This document shows positions 1 to 8,770 of a DNA stretch of 64,000 nt, piece by piece (position 1 is the first letter of the stretch; each line of letters begins with the position of its first letter). A model generated the notes under the pieces. The model was not told the DNA's origin. It was given only the letters and a program-made list of their open reading frames with translations, and made no database searches. The DNA is from Streptomyces sp. NBC_01463. GTDB lineage: Bacteria; Actinomycetota; Actinomycetes; Streptomycetales; Streptomycetaceae. The stretch is taken from the NCBI GenBank assembly GCA_036227345.1, contig CP109468.1:5332001-5396000 (forward strand), written 5' to 3'. Both the position numbers and the translations under genes were made by a program.

Positions 1-1
1 C

Positions 2-895
2 GTACCGGCCGCCGCCAAGGGGCAGCGCTTCGACGTGCCCGGCGCACTCGGTCTGGCCGCCGGCCTGGTCTGCCTGCTCCTCGCCGTCTCCAAGGGCGCC
101 GAGTGGGGCTGGGGCTCCACGACGACCGTCGGCCTGTTCGCGGCCTCCGTCGTCGTGCTCGTCGCCTGGGGGTTCTGGGAGCTGCGGACCAGGGACCCGC
201 TGGTCGACCTGCGCACCACGGCCCGCCCCCGTGTGCTCATCACCAACCTCGCGTCGCTCTTCGTCGGCTTCGGCATGTACGCCGGCATGCTGATCGCGCC
301 GCAGCTGCTGCAGTTCCCCGAGGCCACCGGCTACGGCCTGGGCCAGTCGATGCTCCAGGCGGGCCTGTGGATGGCTCCCGGCGGCATCATGATGATGATC
401 GTCTCCCCGTTCGGCGGGAAGCTCACCGACGCCCGCGGCCCGAAGTTCACGCTGATCTGCGGTGTGCTGGTCATCGCCGCCGCCTACGGCCTCGGCATCG
501 TCCTCATGGGCTCCGCCTGGGGGCTGATGCTGTTCCTCATGGTCAGCAGCAGCGGTGTCGGCCTCGCCTACGGGGCGATGCCCGCCCTGATCATGAGCTC
601 GGTCCCGGTGTCCGAGACGGCCGCCGCCAACGGGTTCAACACCCTCATGCGCGCGCTCGGCACGTCGATCGGCGCCGCCGTCATCGGCGCGATCCTCGCC
701 CAGATGACCTCGGAGTCGGGCGGCTTCACCTTCACCTCCGAGGCCGGGTTCCGTACCGGCCTGATGTTCGGCTGCGGTGTCGCCCTCATCGCCGTGATGA
801 TCTCGGCGTTCATCCCGGCCGTGCGCGGGTCCACCGCCGGCGGCGAGAAGGCCGACGCGGCCGCATCGCCGGAGGTGGCCGCGGCCAAGGGCTGA
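2..895 (+). CDS. MFS drug exporter, DHA2/EmrB type, C-terminal part (5' end outside window)
   Basis: The reading frame is open from the first bases, so the start lies upstream of the window. About 297 residues remain, with roughly seven or eight hydrophobic segments, matching the C-terminal half of a 14-helix proton-driven exporter of the EmrB/QacA (DHA2) group. The short charged stretch KLTDARGPKF between helices fits the conserved cytoplasmic loop of MFS proteins. The protein ends in an Ala/Glu/Lys-rich hydrophilic tail. Substrate cannot be inferred. A strong hairpin follows directly and separates it from the convergent symporter gene. A second full-length DHA2-type exporter lies 2.3 kb away, but the two are not obviously a recent duplication. 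Confidence 0.85.
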   Translation, partial: VPAAAKGQRFDVPGALGLAAGLVCLLLAVSKGAEWGWGSTTTVGLFAASVVVLVAWGFWELRTRDPLVDLRTTARPRVLITNLASLFVGFGMYAGMLIAPQLLQFPEATGYGLGQSMLQAGLWMAPGGIMMMIVSPFGGKLTDARGPKFTLICGVLVIAAAYGLGIVLMGSAWGLMLFLMVSSSGVGLAYGAMPALIMSSVPVSETAAANGFNTLMRALGTSIGAAVIGAILAQMTSESGGFTFTSEAGFRTGLMFGCGVALIAVMISAFIPAVRGSTAGGEKADAAASPEVAAAKG

Positions 896-914
896 GCAGG
901 ACCACGGACGGGCA

Positions 915-954
915 CTGCCCGGTTCCGGCCCTTGCGGGGGCCGGAACCGGGCAG
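915..954. terminator. Bidirectional hairpin terminator
   Basis: A perfect 17-bp stem (915-931 with 938-954) and 6-nt loop lie between two convergent genes. There is no long T-run, as is usual for Streptomyces terminators. Confidence 0.8.
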
Positions 955-968
955 TTCCGCGTCCGGGC

Positions 969-2588
969 TCAGCCGCGCCGCGCCGGGGGCGCGCCCGCCA
1001 GGATCCACGGCTCCTGCGCCTCGTACATCCGGCGTTCCTCGGCGGCGGTGCGGCGGCCGAGCACCGTGCCCAGCCACCCGGCCAGGAAGCCGGCCGGGAT
1101 GGAGACGAGGCCGGTGGTGGTGAGCGGGAACCAGTTGAAGTCGTGGGCGGGGAAGACGGCGGCGGGCGTTCCGGAGACCAGATCGGTGCCGGTGATCAGG
1201 ACCAGGACCGACACGGTGCCGCCGATGAGGGTGCAGAGCAGTCCGGTACGGGTGAAGCGCCGCCAGAACATGCTGTAGACGAGCGCCGGGGCCAGGGCCG
1301 AGGCGCCGATGCAGAACGAGAGCGCGACCAGGGCCTGGAGGTTCCAGTGCCGGGCCGGTACGGCGAGCGCGATGGTGAGCAGCCCCACCCCGACGGCCCC
1401 GGCCTGAGCGGTGCCGATCTCGGTGCGGGCGCTGACGGGAGCCTTGCCGGGGTCGCGCATGCCGTGCAGTCCATGGGCGAACAGGTCGTGGGCCAGGGAG
1501 TTGGCGCAGGCCAGGATCATGCCGGCGACGGAGGCGAGCAGGGTCAGGAAGATCGCGGTGGTCATGGCCGTGACGACGAGCGCCCCGGCCTCGCCGCCGC
1601 CGGCGACCGCCCCGGTGGCCTGGAGGATCGCGCTGTTGCCCTGGGGGCCCGCGGCGGTGATGAGTTCACGGCCGACGAGTGCGGCCGCGCCGACCCCGAT
1701 GACGGTGAGCAGCAGGCACAGCGTGACGACGACCGAGACGGCCCAGGACATCGAGCGGCGGACGTCCGGTGCGCTGCGCGCGCTGGACATGCGCATGGTT
1801 ATGTGGGGCAGGCAGGCGCCGCCGAGTACGACGGTGAGTTCGGAGCTGACCATGTCGGCGCCGTTGCCCCCGAACTGGAGCCCGGAGCGCAGATAGGCGC
1901 TCCCGGCGCCGCTGCCGCGCCGGGCCGCGGCCAGCAGGGCGCCGGTGTCCCAGTCGAACCGGTTCATGACCAGCACGGCGACCGTGAGGCAGGCGCCGAG
2001 GAGGACCACGGTCTTGACGATGTGGATGAGGGCGGTGCCCTTCATCCCGCCGATCGCGGCGTAACCGATCATCACGATGCCGAGCGTGACGATGCATCCG
2101 GTACGGAACCCCGAGCCGTCGAAGCCCAGGATAAACGCGAGCAGGTCGCCGCTGCCGGCGAGCTGGACGACCATGAGCGGGACGAGTGCGGCGAGGGTCA
2201 CCGCGCCGGCGGCGATCCGGACCGCGCGGCCGGGGGCGCGGCGGGTGAGCATGTCGCCCATGGTGAACCGGCCCGCGTTGCGCAGCGGTTCGGCCAGCAG
2301 GAACATCAGCAGGACGAGCGAGAGCGCGGTGCTCAGGGCGAGCACGAGGCCGTCGTAGCCGGTGAGGGCGATGACTCCGGTGGTGCCGAGGACGGTGGCG
2401 GCGGAGAGGTAGTCACCGGCGATGGCGAGGCCGCCACGGCCCGGTGAGAGCGAGCGGTAGCCGGTGTAGAACTCGTCGAGGTCGTCGCGGTCGGGCCCGG
2501 TCATGACGCAGAGCAGCAGCGTCACGGTGGCCACCGCGATGAAGGCGACGAGGGACATCGTCTGGGCCGACTCGTCGAATCCGTTCAT
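969..2588 (-). CDS. Sodium:solute symporter (SSS family, ActP/MctP-like cation/carboxylate symporter)
   Basis: This 539-aa integral membrane protein has about 13 hydrophobic segments. It starts MNGFDESAQT, followed by a helix and the conserved loop DEFYTGYRSLSPGRGGLAIAG, typical of acetate/pyruvate-type members of the SSS family. It probably takes up a small monocarboxylate with Na+; the exact substrate is inference. The frame stays open upstream, but the real start is at 2588: it overlaps the upstream DUF485 stop by 4 bp (ATGA), and the upstream extension has no membrane-protein character. DUF485-symporter pairs are common for acetate permeases (yjcH-actP in E. coli). Confidence 0.9.
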   Translation of the reverse strand: MNGFDESAQTMSLVAFIAVATVTLLLCVMTGPDRDDLDEFYTGYRSLSPGRGGLAIAGDYLSAATVLGTTGVIALTGYDGLVLALSTALSLVLLMFLLAEPLRNAGRFTMGDMLTRRAPGRAVRIAAGAVTLAALVPLMVVQLAGSGDLLAFILGFDGSGFRTGCIVTLGIVMIGYAAIGGMKGTALIHIVKTVVLLGACLTVAVLVMNRFDWDTGALLAAARRGSGAGSAYLRSGLQFGGNGADMVSSELTVVLGGACLPHITMRMSSARSAPDVRRSMSWAVSVVVTLCLLLTVIGVGAAALVGRELITAAGPQGNSAILQATGAVAGGGEAGALVVTAMTTAIFLTLLASVAGMILACANSLAHDLFAHGLHGMRDPGKAPVSARTEIGTAQAGAVGVGLLTIALAVPARHWNLQALVALSFCIGASALAPALVYSMFWRRFTRTGLLCTLIGGTVSVLVLITGTDLVSGTPAAVFPAHDFNWFPLTTTGLVSIPAGFLAGWLGTVLGRRTAAEERRMYEAQEPWILAGAPPARRG

Positions 2589-3019
2589 CGGCGGGCTCCC
2601 GTCCGGCGCAGTTCCGCGGCGATCGGGTCGACGGTCCGCCGCGCGATCCGCTCGTACAGGGCGATCGCGAGGAAGGTCACCGGGAGCTGGCACAGGCCCA
2701 GCGCGAGCCCGGTGGTGAGGCCGCCGCCGATGGTGCGGCCCATGAGCTCCGGGGCGAAGCCGGACAGCAGCAGGAAGAGGGTGAAGTAGCCGAGGGCGGT
2801 GAGGGCGGCGGTGCGCCGCAGCAGGCGGTACGCGGTGCGCAGCCGGCGCAGATCGCTGTGGTGCCCGGGAGCGGGTACGGGCGTGGTGGGCGGGGCGGTC
2901 CTGCGGGGCGGTGGCGCGGGCGCCGAACTCTGCCAGGGCAGCAGGTAGTCGGGCTGCTGCGGGGGTGCGTAGGAAGGCCGGTGGAAGTGGGTCGGTGGGT
3001 GCGGGGGGTCGTACGACAT
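2585..3019 (-). CDS. DUF485-domain small membrane protein, partner of the symporter
   Basis: This 144-aa protein has a Pro/His-rich N-terminal half (residues 1-50) and two hydrophobic segments at roughly 72-92 and 105-128, the arrangement of DUF485 (YjcH-like) proteins. It sits upstream of, and is translationally coupled to, the sodium:solute symporter, which is the standard context of this family. An accessory role for the transporter is inferred; no catalytic motif is visible. The Pro-rich leader is longer than in enteric YjcH and is typical of actinobacterial versions. Confidence 0.85.
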   Translation of the reverse strand: MSYDPPHPPTHFHRPSYAPPQQPDYLLPWQSSAPAPPPRRTAPPTTPVPAPGHHSDLRRLRTAYRLLRRTAALTALGYFTLFLLLSGFAPELMGRTIGGGLTTGLALGLCQLPVTFLAIALYERIARRTVDPIAAELRRTGARR

Positions 3020-3165
3020 GGCGGTGCCGCTCCTTGCATGGCTCGGGCCCGGGGACGGGCTGCAAGGCAGAAGCGCGGGTGCGCTGTAGGAGCGTGAACG
3101 TTACTCGCGGGTATGGCGGTTGAGGAGAGTGCGTACCGAACTACCGCGGGTAACGCGCCAGTTGT

Positions 3166-4797
3166 CTAGTCGAGTGGCGGTACGGGAGCGCTCTCGGGCT
3201 CCTCGGTGAGGATCGGGAAGCGGCGCGGGGCCACGAAGACCAGGACCAGGAGGGCGACGGCGGCGGCCGCGGCGGCCCCGATGTAGACCTGGTCGACAGC
3301 GGCGTCGACGGCCCGCCGCAGGTAGTCCGTCGCCGCGTCCGTCAGCGCGCCCGGGTCCGCCAGCGCGTGCGAGACCGCGTCCACGTCGGCCGGCAGCCCC
3401 GCCACCGGGGCGTCGGCGAGGCGGGACGCCAGCACCCCGTTGGCGACGGCGCCGAACAGCGCGGCGCCGATGCTCTGGCCCAGCTGACGGCAGAAGAGCA
3501 CGGAGGCCGTCGTCGTACCGCGCTCGGACCAGCCGACCGTCGACTGGACGCCCACGATCAGCGGCAGCTGGAACAGCCCGAGCGCGGCGCCGAGCAGCAG
3601 CATGATCAGGGCGGGCTGCCAGGCCTCGCCCGGATACGGCAGCAGCGGGAAGGCGAGCAGCACCAGCAGGGCGCCGCTCATGCCGGTGATCGCCGTGCGG
3701 CGGAAGCCGATGCGGTTGTAGACCCGGTTGGAGAACGCCGCCGACACCGGCCAGCTCAGCGTCATCACCGAGAGCACGAACCCGGCGGCGATCGGCCCGA
3801 GACCCAGCACCGACTGCGCGTACGTCGGCAGGAAGACGGTCGGCGCGACCATCAGCAGCCCCATCGCCCCCAGGGCCAGATTGACCGAGACGATCGTGCG
3901 GCGCCGCCACACCCAGCCGGGGATGACCGGTTCGGCGGCCCGCCGTTCGATGAACACGGTCAGCGCGGCCAGCACGGCGGTCGCGCCCAGCAGCCCGAGC
4001 GAGGGCGCCGACAGCCACGGCCAGGCCACCCCGCCCTGCACCAGCGCGGTCAGCAGCAGGGCGCCGGTCGCGAAGACGGCGAGGGAGCCCGCCCAGTCGA
4101 TACGGGGACGGGGTGCGCCGGCCGCGCGGCGGGTGCGGGACGGCTCGTGGAGATGGCGGACGACGAGCAGGAGGGCGAGCGCCCCGACCGGCAGGTTGAC
4201 CAGGAAGATCCAGCGCCAGTCCGCGTACACCGCGAACAGCCCGCCGACCACCGGCCCCGCGACCGCCGAGGTGGCCCAGACGGTGGACAGCCTGGCCTGG
4301 ATCCTGGGCCGTTCCTTCAGCGGGTAGAGGTCCGCCGCGATGGTCTGCACCGTGCCCTGGAGGGCGCCGCCGCCGATGCCCTGGACGACCCGGAAGGCGA
4401 TCAGCGCCGCCATGTTCCACGCGGCGGCGCACAGCACCGAACCGATCAGGAAGAAGATCACGCCGGCGATCAGGACCGGCTTGCGGCCGAAGGTGTCGGA
4501 AAGCTTCCCGTACACCGGCAGGGTCACGGTCACGGCCAGCAGATAGCCGGAGAAGAGCCAGGAGAAGACCGAGAGCCCGCCCAGATCGCCGACGATCTGC
4601 GGGACCGCGGTGGACACGATGGTGCCGTCGATGGCCGACAGGGCCATGCACAGCATCAGCGCCGCGACGACGGGACCGCGCCGGCGGGGCGCCGCGGGGG
4701 AGAGGGCGGGGCCCGCCCCGGCCCCCGATATCGCTTCCGTGCCGCCGCCCGCGCCGCCCACCAGGATTCCTTCCCTATGCATGTATGTGCCGGACAC
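3166..4797 (-). CDS. MFS multidrug exporter, DHA2/EmrB type (14 helices)
   Basis: The first helix carries the DHA2 signature LSAIDGTIVSTAVPQIVGDL. It is followed by the MFS motif GKLSDTFGRKPVL and the antiporter motif C region (VVGGLFAVYADWRWIFLVNLPVG). At up to 543 aa it is full length. It is predicted to export toxic compounds using the proton gradient. Start choice is uncertain: GTG 4797 has AGGTGAG just upstream, ATG 4782 is in frame, and GTG 4761 has a good AAGGGAAGGAA site. The gene is divergent from the ABC exporter at 5163 with about 365 bp between; no dedicated regulator is adjacent. Confidence 0.88.
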   Translation of the reverse strand: MSGTYMHREGILVGGAGGGTEAISGAGAGPALSPAAPRRRGPVVAALMLCMALSAIDGTIVSTAVPQIVGDLGGLSVFSWLFSGYLLAVTVTLPVYGKLSDTFGRKPVLIAGVIFFLIGSVLCAAAWNMAALIAFRVVQGIGGGALQGTVQTIAADLYPLKERPRIQARLSTVWATSAVAGPVVGGLFAVYADWRWIFLVNLPVGALALLLVVRHLHEPSRTRRAAGAPRPRIDWAGSLAVFATGALLLTALVQGGVAWPWLSAPSLGLLGATAVLAALTVFIERRAAEPVIPGWVWRRRTIVSVNLALGAMGLLMVAPTVFLPTYAQSVLGLGPIAAGFVLSVMTLSWPVSAAFSNRVYNRIGFRRTAITGMSGALLVLLAFPLLPYPGEAWQPALIMLLLGAALGLFQLPLIVGVQSTVGWSERGTTTASVLFCRQLGQSIGAALFGAVANGVLASRLADAPVAGLPADVDAVSHALADPGALTDAATDYLRRAVDAAVDQVYIGAAAAAAVALLVLVFVAPRRFPILTEEPESAPVPPLD

Positions 4798-5162
4798 TGT
4801 CTCACCTGCGGCTCCCGGTGGGCAGCCGCCGCGGACGCCGGATGTGCCGGAACCGGTCCTCCACCCCCGGGTGTGGACCCTTGGGCGCAGCCCCCGAGAA
4901 GACCCTCCACCCGGGGGACCAGACCCCTAGGGGGCGCTCCCTACTTGTGGCCAGGGGCCGTTCCTCCCGGCGGAGGACGTGCCCGGCCCCGCCCGCTCCG
5001 TAGCGTTGTCATGCACCGCGATTGCGGCGGACCACAGGGGGAGGGGTGGGGAAAACCCCACCCGAAGACTGCGCTGGGCACCAGCGCGCCGGACCCCCTC
5101 CACCGACCAGACTTCACAGCAGACGGCGACTACCCGTCGCCGACCGACATAGGAGAAAAACC
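4798..5162. promoter_or_regulatory. Divergent intergenic region with inverted repeats
   Basis: This 365-bp region separates the MFS gene (-) from the ABC exporter operon (+). It holds a 10-bp inverted repeat CCCCCGGGTG (4864-4873) / CACCCGGGGG (4908-4917) and a perfect palindrome CCCCTAGGGG (4924-4933). These could be operator or terminator structures. The ribosome site AGGAGAAAAA lies at 5151-5160. No small gene is supported here. Confidence 0.4.
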
Positions 5163-5951
5163 GTGACAACGGCTGTAACCATTCCCAGGCACGGGGGCAC
5201 TGGAGGGCGTACGGCCGTGGCTGCGCGGGCGCGGCAGGTCGTCAAGGCGTACGGGGTCGGCGAGACCCGCGTCGTCGCTCTCGACCACGTCGACGTCGAC
5301 ATCGCACGCGGCCAGTTCACGGCGATCATGGGCCCGTCCGGCTCCGGCAAGTCGACGCTGATGCACTGCCTCGCCGGCCTGGACACCGTGACCTCCGGTC
5401 AGATCCACCTGGCCGAGACCGAGATCACCGGCCTCAAGGACAAGAAGCTCACCCAGCTGCGCCGCGACCGCATCGGCTTCATCTTCCAGGCGTTCAACCT
5501 GCTGCCGACGCTCAACGCCCTGGAGAACATCACGCTGCCGATGGACATCGCGGGCCGCAAGCCCGACGCCGCCTGGCTGCGGCAGGTCGTGGAGACCGTC
5601 GGTCTCGCCGAGCGCCTCAAGCACCGGCCGACCGAGCTCTCCGGCGGCCAGCAGCAGCGCGTCGCCGTCGCCCGGGCGCTCGCCGCCCAGCCGGAGATCA
5701 TCTTCGGTGACGAGCCGACCGGGAACCTGGACTCGCGGGCCGGCGCCGAGGTGCTGAACTTCCTGCGCAAGTCCGTCGACGAGCTCGGCCAGACCATCGT
5801 CATGGTCACCCACGACCCGGTCGCCGCGTCCTACGCCGACCGTGTGCTGTACCTCGCGGACGGGCGGATCGTCGACGAGATGCTCAACCCGACCGCCGAC
5901 CAGGTGCTGGACCGCATGAAGGACTTCGACGCGCGCGGGCGGACGTCATGA
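5163..5951 (+). CDS. ABC exporter ATPase subunit (MacB/LolD type)
   Basis: This 262-aa ATPase has Walker A GPSGSGKST (about residues 57-65), a Q-loop in FIFQAFNLLPTL, signature LSGGQQQR (about 159), Walker B IIFGDEPTG and H-loop VMVTHD. The FIFQAFNLLPTL and LSGGQQQR forms are typical of the LolD/MacB/FtsE class that pairs with FtsX-like permeases. GTG 5163 follows AGGAGAAAAA at ideal spacing. The stop overlaps the permease ATG by 4 bp. The exported substrate is unknown; in Streptomyces such exporters often serve antimicrobial resistance or envelope homeostasis. Its closest relative in this window is the ATPase at 46549-47319, down to the shared C-terminal GRTS. Confidence 0.93.
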   Translation: MTTAVTIPRHGGTGGRTAVAARARQVVKAYGVGETRVVALDHVDVDIARGQFTAIMGPSGSGKSTLMHCLAGLDTVTSGQIHLAETEITGLKDKKLTQLRRDRIGFIFQAFNLLPTLNALENITLPMDIAGRKPDAAWLRQVVETVGLAERLKHRPTELSGGQQQRVAVARALAAQPEIIFGDEPTGNLDSRAGAEVLNFLRKSVDELGQTIVMVTHDPVAASYADRVLYLADGRIVDEMLNPTADQVLDRMKDFDARGRTS

Positions 5952-8527
5952 CCGTCTGGAAGACCTCGATGCGCAACTTCTTCGCGCACAAGGGACGCAT
6001 GGCGCTCTCCGCGGTCGCCGTCCTGCTGTCGGTGGCGTTCGTGTGCGGCACGCTCGTCTTCACCGACACGATGAACACCACGTTCGACAAGCTCTTCGCC
6101 GCGACGTCGGCCGATGTCACCGTCAGCCCGAAGACGGCCAAGGCCGACGACACCCCCGAGAACGGCAAGCCCGAATCGCTGCCCGCCTCCGTCGTCGCCC
6201 GGGTCGAGAAGGCCGCCGGGGTGAAGAAGGCCGAGGGCGCCGTCTCCAGCATGGCGGTCACGGTCGTCGACAGCCACAACAAGAACATGGGCTCCGAGAC
6301 CGGAGCCCCCACGATCGCGGGCAACTGGACGCAGAACGACCTGCGTTCCATGGAGATCACCTCCGGCCACGCCCCGCGCGGCCCGACCGAGGTGATGGTC
6401 GACGCCGACACCGCGGACAAGCACCACCTGAAGATCGGTGACGAACTGCGCACCATCGCCGTCACCGGCGACATCAGGGCGAGGATCAGCGGCATCGCCG
6501 CCTTCAAGGTCACCAACCCGGGCGCGGCCATCGTCTACCTCGACACGGCCACCGCCCAGCAGAAGCTGCTCGGCAGCCCCGGCGTCTTCACCCAGATCTC
6601 CGTCACCGCCGAAACCGGCGTCAGCGACACCCAGTTGAAGCAGAACGTGACCACGGCCCTGGACGGCCCGGCCGCGTACAAGGTGCAGACCCAGAAGGAG
6701 GCGGCGGCGTCCAACAAGGACTCCATGGGCTCCTTCCTCGACGTGATGAAGTACGCCATGCTCGGCTTCGCCGGCATCGCCTTCCTCGTCGGCATCTTCC
6801 TGATCGTCAACACCTTCTCGATGCTGGTCGCCCAGCGGACCCGCGAGATCGGCCTGATGCGGGCCATCGGCTCCAGCCGCAAGCAGGTCAACCGGTCGGT
6901 GCTGCTCGAAGCGGTACTCCTCGGCATCGTCGGATCGATCCTCGGCGTCGCCGCCGGCGTCGGCCTGGCCGTCGGGCTGATGAAGATCATGGGCGCCATC
7001 GGCATGGAGCTGTCCACCGACGACCTCACCATCGCCTGGACCACCCCCGCCATCGGCCTCGCGCTCGGCATCATCGTCACCGTCCTGGCCGCCTACATCC
7101 CGGCCCGCCGGGCCGGCAAGGTCTCCCCGATGGCCGCCCTGCGCGACGCCGGAACCCCGGCGGACACCAAGTCCGGCTGGATCCGGGCCGGCATCGGCCT
7201 GGTCCTCACCGGCGGCGGCGCGGTGGCCCTGTGGGCGACGACGCGGGTGGACGAGGCGAGCGACGGTTCGCTCTTCCTCGGCCTGGGCGTGGTCCTCAGC
7301 CTCGTCGGATTCATCGTGATCGGCCCGCTGCTCGCCGGCGTCGTCGTCCGGGCGCTCAGCGTCGTCGTCCTCAGGTTCTTCGGCCCCGTCGGCCGGCTCG
7401 CCGAGCGCAACGCCCTGCGCAACCCGCGCCGCACCGGCGCGACCGGCGCGGCCCTGATGATCGGCCTGGCCCTGGTGGCCTGCCTGTCGGTGGTCGGCTC
7501 CTCCATGGTCGCCTCGGCCACCGACGAGCTCGACAAGTCGGTGGGCGCGGACTTCATCGTCCAGTCGTCGACCGGCCAGCTGATCGTGCCGCAGGCCGCG
7601 AAGGCGCTGACGACGGCACCCGGCATCGAGCACGTCACGAACTACAAGGTCCTCGGCGCGAAGCTCACCAACCCCGACGGCTCGACGACGGACGAGGACG
7701 TCACCGCCGCCGACCCGACCTACCCGCAGGACCTGCGGCGCAAGACGGTCGCCGGCGACCTGCCCGCGGCCTACGGCAAGGACGCCATGTCGGTCGGCGG
7801 CGACTACGCCACCGCGCACGGCATCAAGGTCGGTGACACGATCACCGTCGCGTTCAAGGCGGGCGAGACCGCGAAGCTGAAGGTCGCCGCGATCACCTCG
7901 GACGACACGAGCGTGGACCAGGGCGCGATGTACCTGAACACCTCGACCGCCGAGCGGTACGTCCCCGCCGACAAGATGCCCAAGAACATGATCATGTTCG
8001 CCAAGGCGCAGGACGGCAAGGAGAAGGAGGCCTACGCCGCCCTCAAGAGCTCGCTCGACGCGTACCCGCAGTACAAGGTGCAGAATCAGGCCGACTTCAA
8101 GCAGGAGCTGAAGGACCAGATCGGCCAGCTGCTGAACATCGTCTACGGCCTGCTCGCGCTGGCGATCATCGTCGCCGTCCTCGGCGTCGTGAACACCCTG
8201 GCTCTCTCGGTCGTCGAGCGGACCCGCGAGATCGGCCTGATGCGCGCCATCGGCCTCTCCCGCCGCCAGCTGCGCCGGATGATCCGGCTGGAGTCCGTGG
8301 TCATCGCCCTGTTCGGCGCTTTGCTCGGCCTCGGCCTGGGCATGGGCTGGGGCACCTCGGCCCAGAAGCTGCTGGCCCTGGAGGGTCTCGGCGTCCTGGA
8401 GATCCCGTGGCCGACGATCATCACGGTGTTCGTCGCCTCGGCCTTCGTCGGACTCTTCGCGGCCCTGGTCCCGGCCTTCCGGGCAGGACGGATGAACGTC
8501 CTGAACGCCATCGCCACGGACGGGTGA
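5948..8527 (+). CDS. ABC exporter permease, two FtsX domains (MacB-like)
   Basis: This 859-aa permease starts MTVWKTSMRNFFAHKGRMALS, the usual MacB/FtsX opening before helix 1. It has an extracytoplasmic domain (about 45-250), an FtsX transmembrane block (about 265-400) containing RTREIGLMRAIGSSRKQV, a second helix and extracytoplasmic region (about 470-720), and a second FtsX block (about 730-855) with the near-repeat RTREIGLMRAIGLSRRQL. It is therefore an internally duplicated single-chain permease, presumably working as a mechanotransmitter or exporter with the upstream ATPase. A strong hairpin follows the stop. Confidence 0.93.
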   Translation: MTVWKTSMRNFFAHKGRMALSAVAVLLSVAFVCGTLVFTDTMNTTFDKLFAATSADVTVSPKTAKADDTPENGKPESLPASVVARVEKAAGVKKAEGAVSSMAVTVVDSHNKNMGSETGAPTIAGNWTQNDLRSMEITSGHAPRGPTEVMVDADTADKHHLKIGDELRTIAVTGDIRARISGIAAFKVTNPGAAIVYLDTATAQQKLLGSPGVFTQISVTAETGVSDTQLKQNVTTALDGPAAYKVQTQKEAAASNKDSMGSFLDVMKYAMLGFAGIAFLVGIFLIVNTFSMLVAQRTREIGLMRAIGSSRKQVNRSVLLEAVLLGIVGSILGVAAGVGLAVGLMKIMGAIGMELSTDDLTIAWTTPAIGLALGIIVTVLAAYIPARRAGKVSPMAALRDAGTPADTKSGWIRAGIGLVLTGGGAVALWATTRVDEASDGSLFLGLGVVLSLVGFIVIGPLLAGVVVRALSVVVLRFFGPVGRLAERNALRNPRRTGATGAALMIGLALVACLSVVGSSMVASATDELDKSVGADFIVQSSTGQLIVPQAAKALTTAPGIEHVTNYKVLGAKLTNPDGSTTDEDVTAADPTYPQDLRRKTVAGDLPAAYGKDAMSVGGDYATAHGIKVGDTITVAFKAGETAKLKVAAITSDDTSVDQGAMYLNTSTAERYVPADKMPKNMIMFAKAQDGKEKEAYAALKSSLDAYPQYKVQNQADFKQELKDQIGQLLNIVYGLLALAIIVAVLGVVNTLALSVVERTREIGLMRAIGLSRRQLRRMIRLESVVIALFGALLGLGLGMGWGTSAQKLLALEGLGVLEIPWPTIITVFVASAFVGLFAALVPAFRAGRMNVLNAIATDG

Positions 8528-8554
8528 GACGGGCGGTCCGCATAGAATGACGGT

Positions 8555-8594
8555 TCCGGCTCCGGGGCGTTCCTCCAAACGCCCCGGAGCCGGA
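8555..8594. terminator. Hairpin terminator after the ABC exporter operon
   Basis: A 17-bp stem (8555-8571 with 8578-8594) with a 6-nt loop is followed by TTTCGTT. It closes the ABC operon ahead of mfd. Confidence 0.8.
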
Positions 8595-8770
8595 TTTCGT
8601 TCGTGCGCCCGCCGCGGCGCGGCGCGCGCCCCGGTTGCGGGCGCGGCCGCCTCCTCGGAGTCGTACGCTGGAGACACCCCCGGCCCGTCTGACGTGTCGG
8701 GCCCTTCGCGTTGCCCCTGGCAGCAGCCGGCTGTCAGCCCTCGCCCTCCTTACCCGGACGGAAGCCCTTC

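Noticed and set aside
1143..2447. Long + strand frame opposite the symporter
   Set aside because: Its Gly/Asp/Glu/Gln-rich low-complexity translation is a typical antisense shadow of a GC-rich gene.
2589..3065. N-terminal extension of the sodium:solute symporter frame
   Set aside because: The added 159 residues are Pro/Arg/His-rich with no membrane character, and the DUF485 gene occupies this DNA in another frame with a 4-bp overlap at the true start.
3367..5166. 599-codon + strand frame opposite the DHA2 exporter
   Set aside because: The composition is a shadow (Arg/Gly/Gln/His-rich), there is no domain, and the MFS gene on the other strand is clear.
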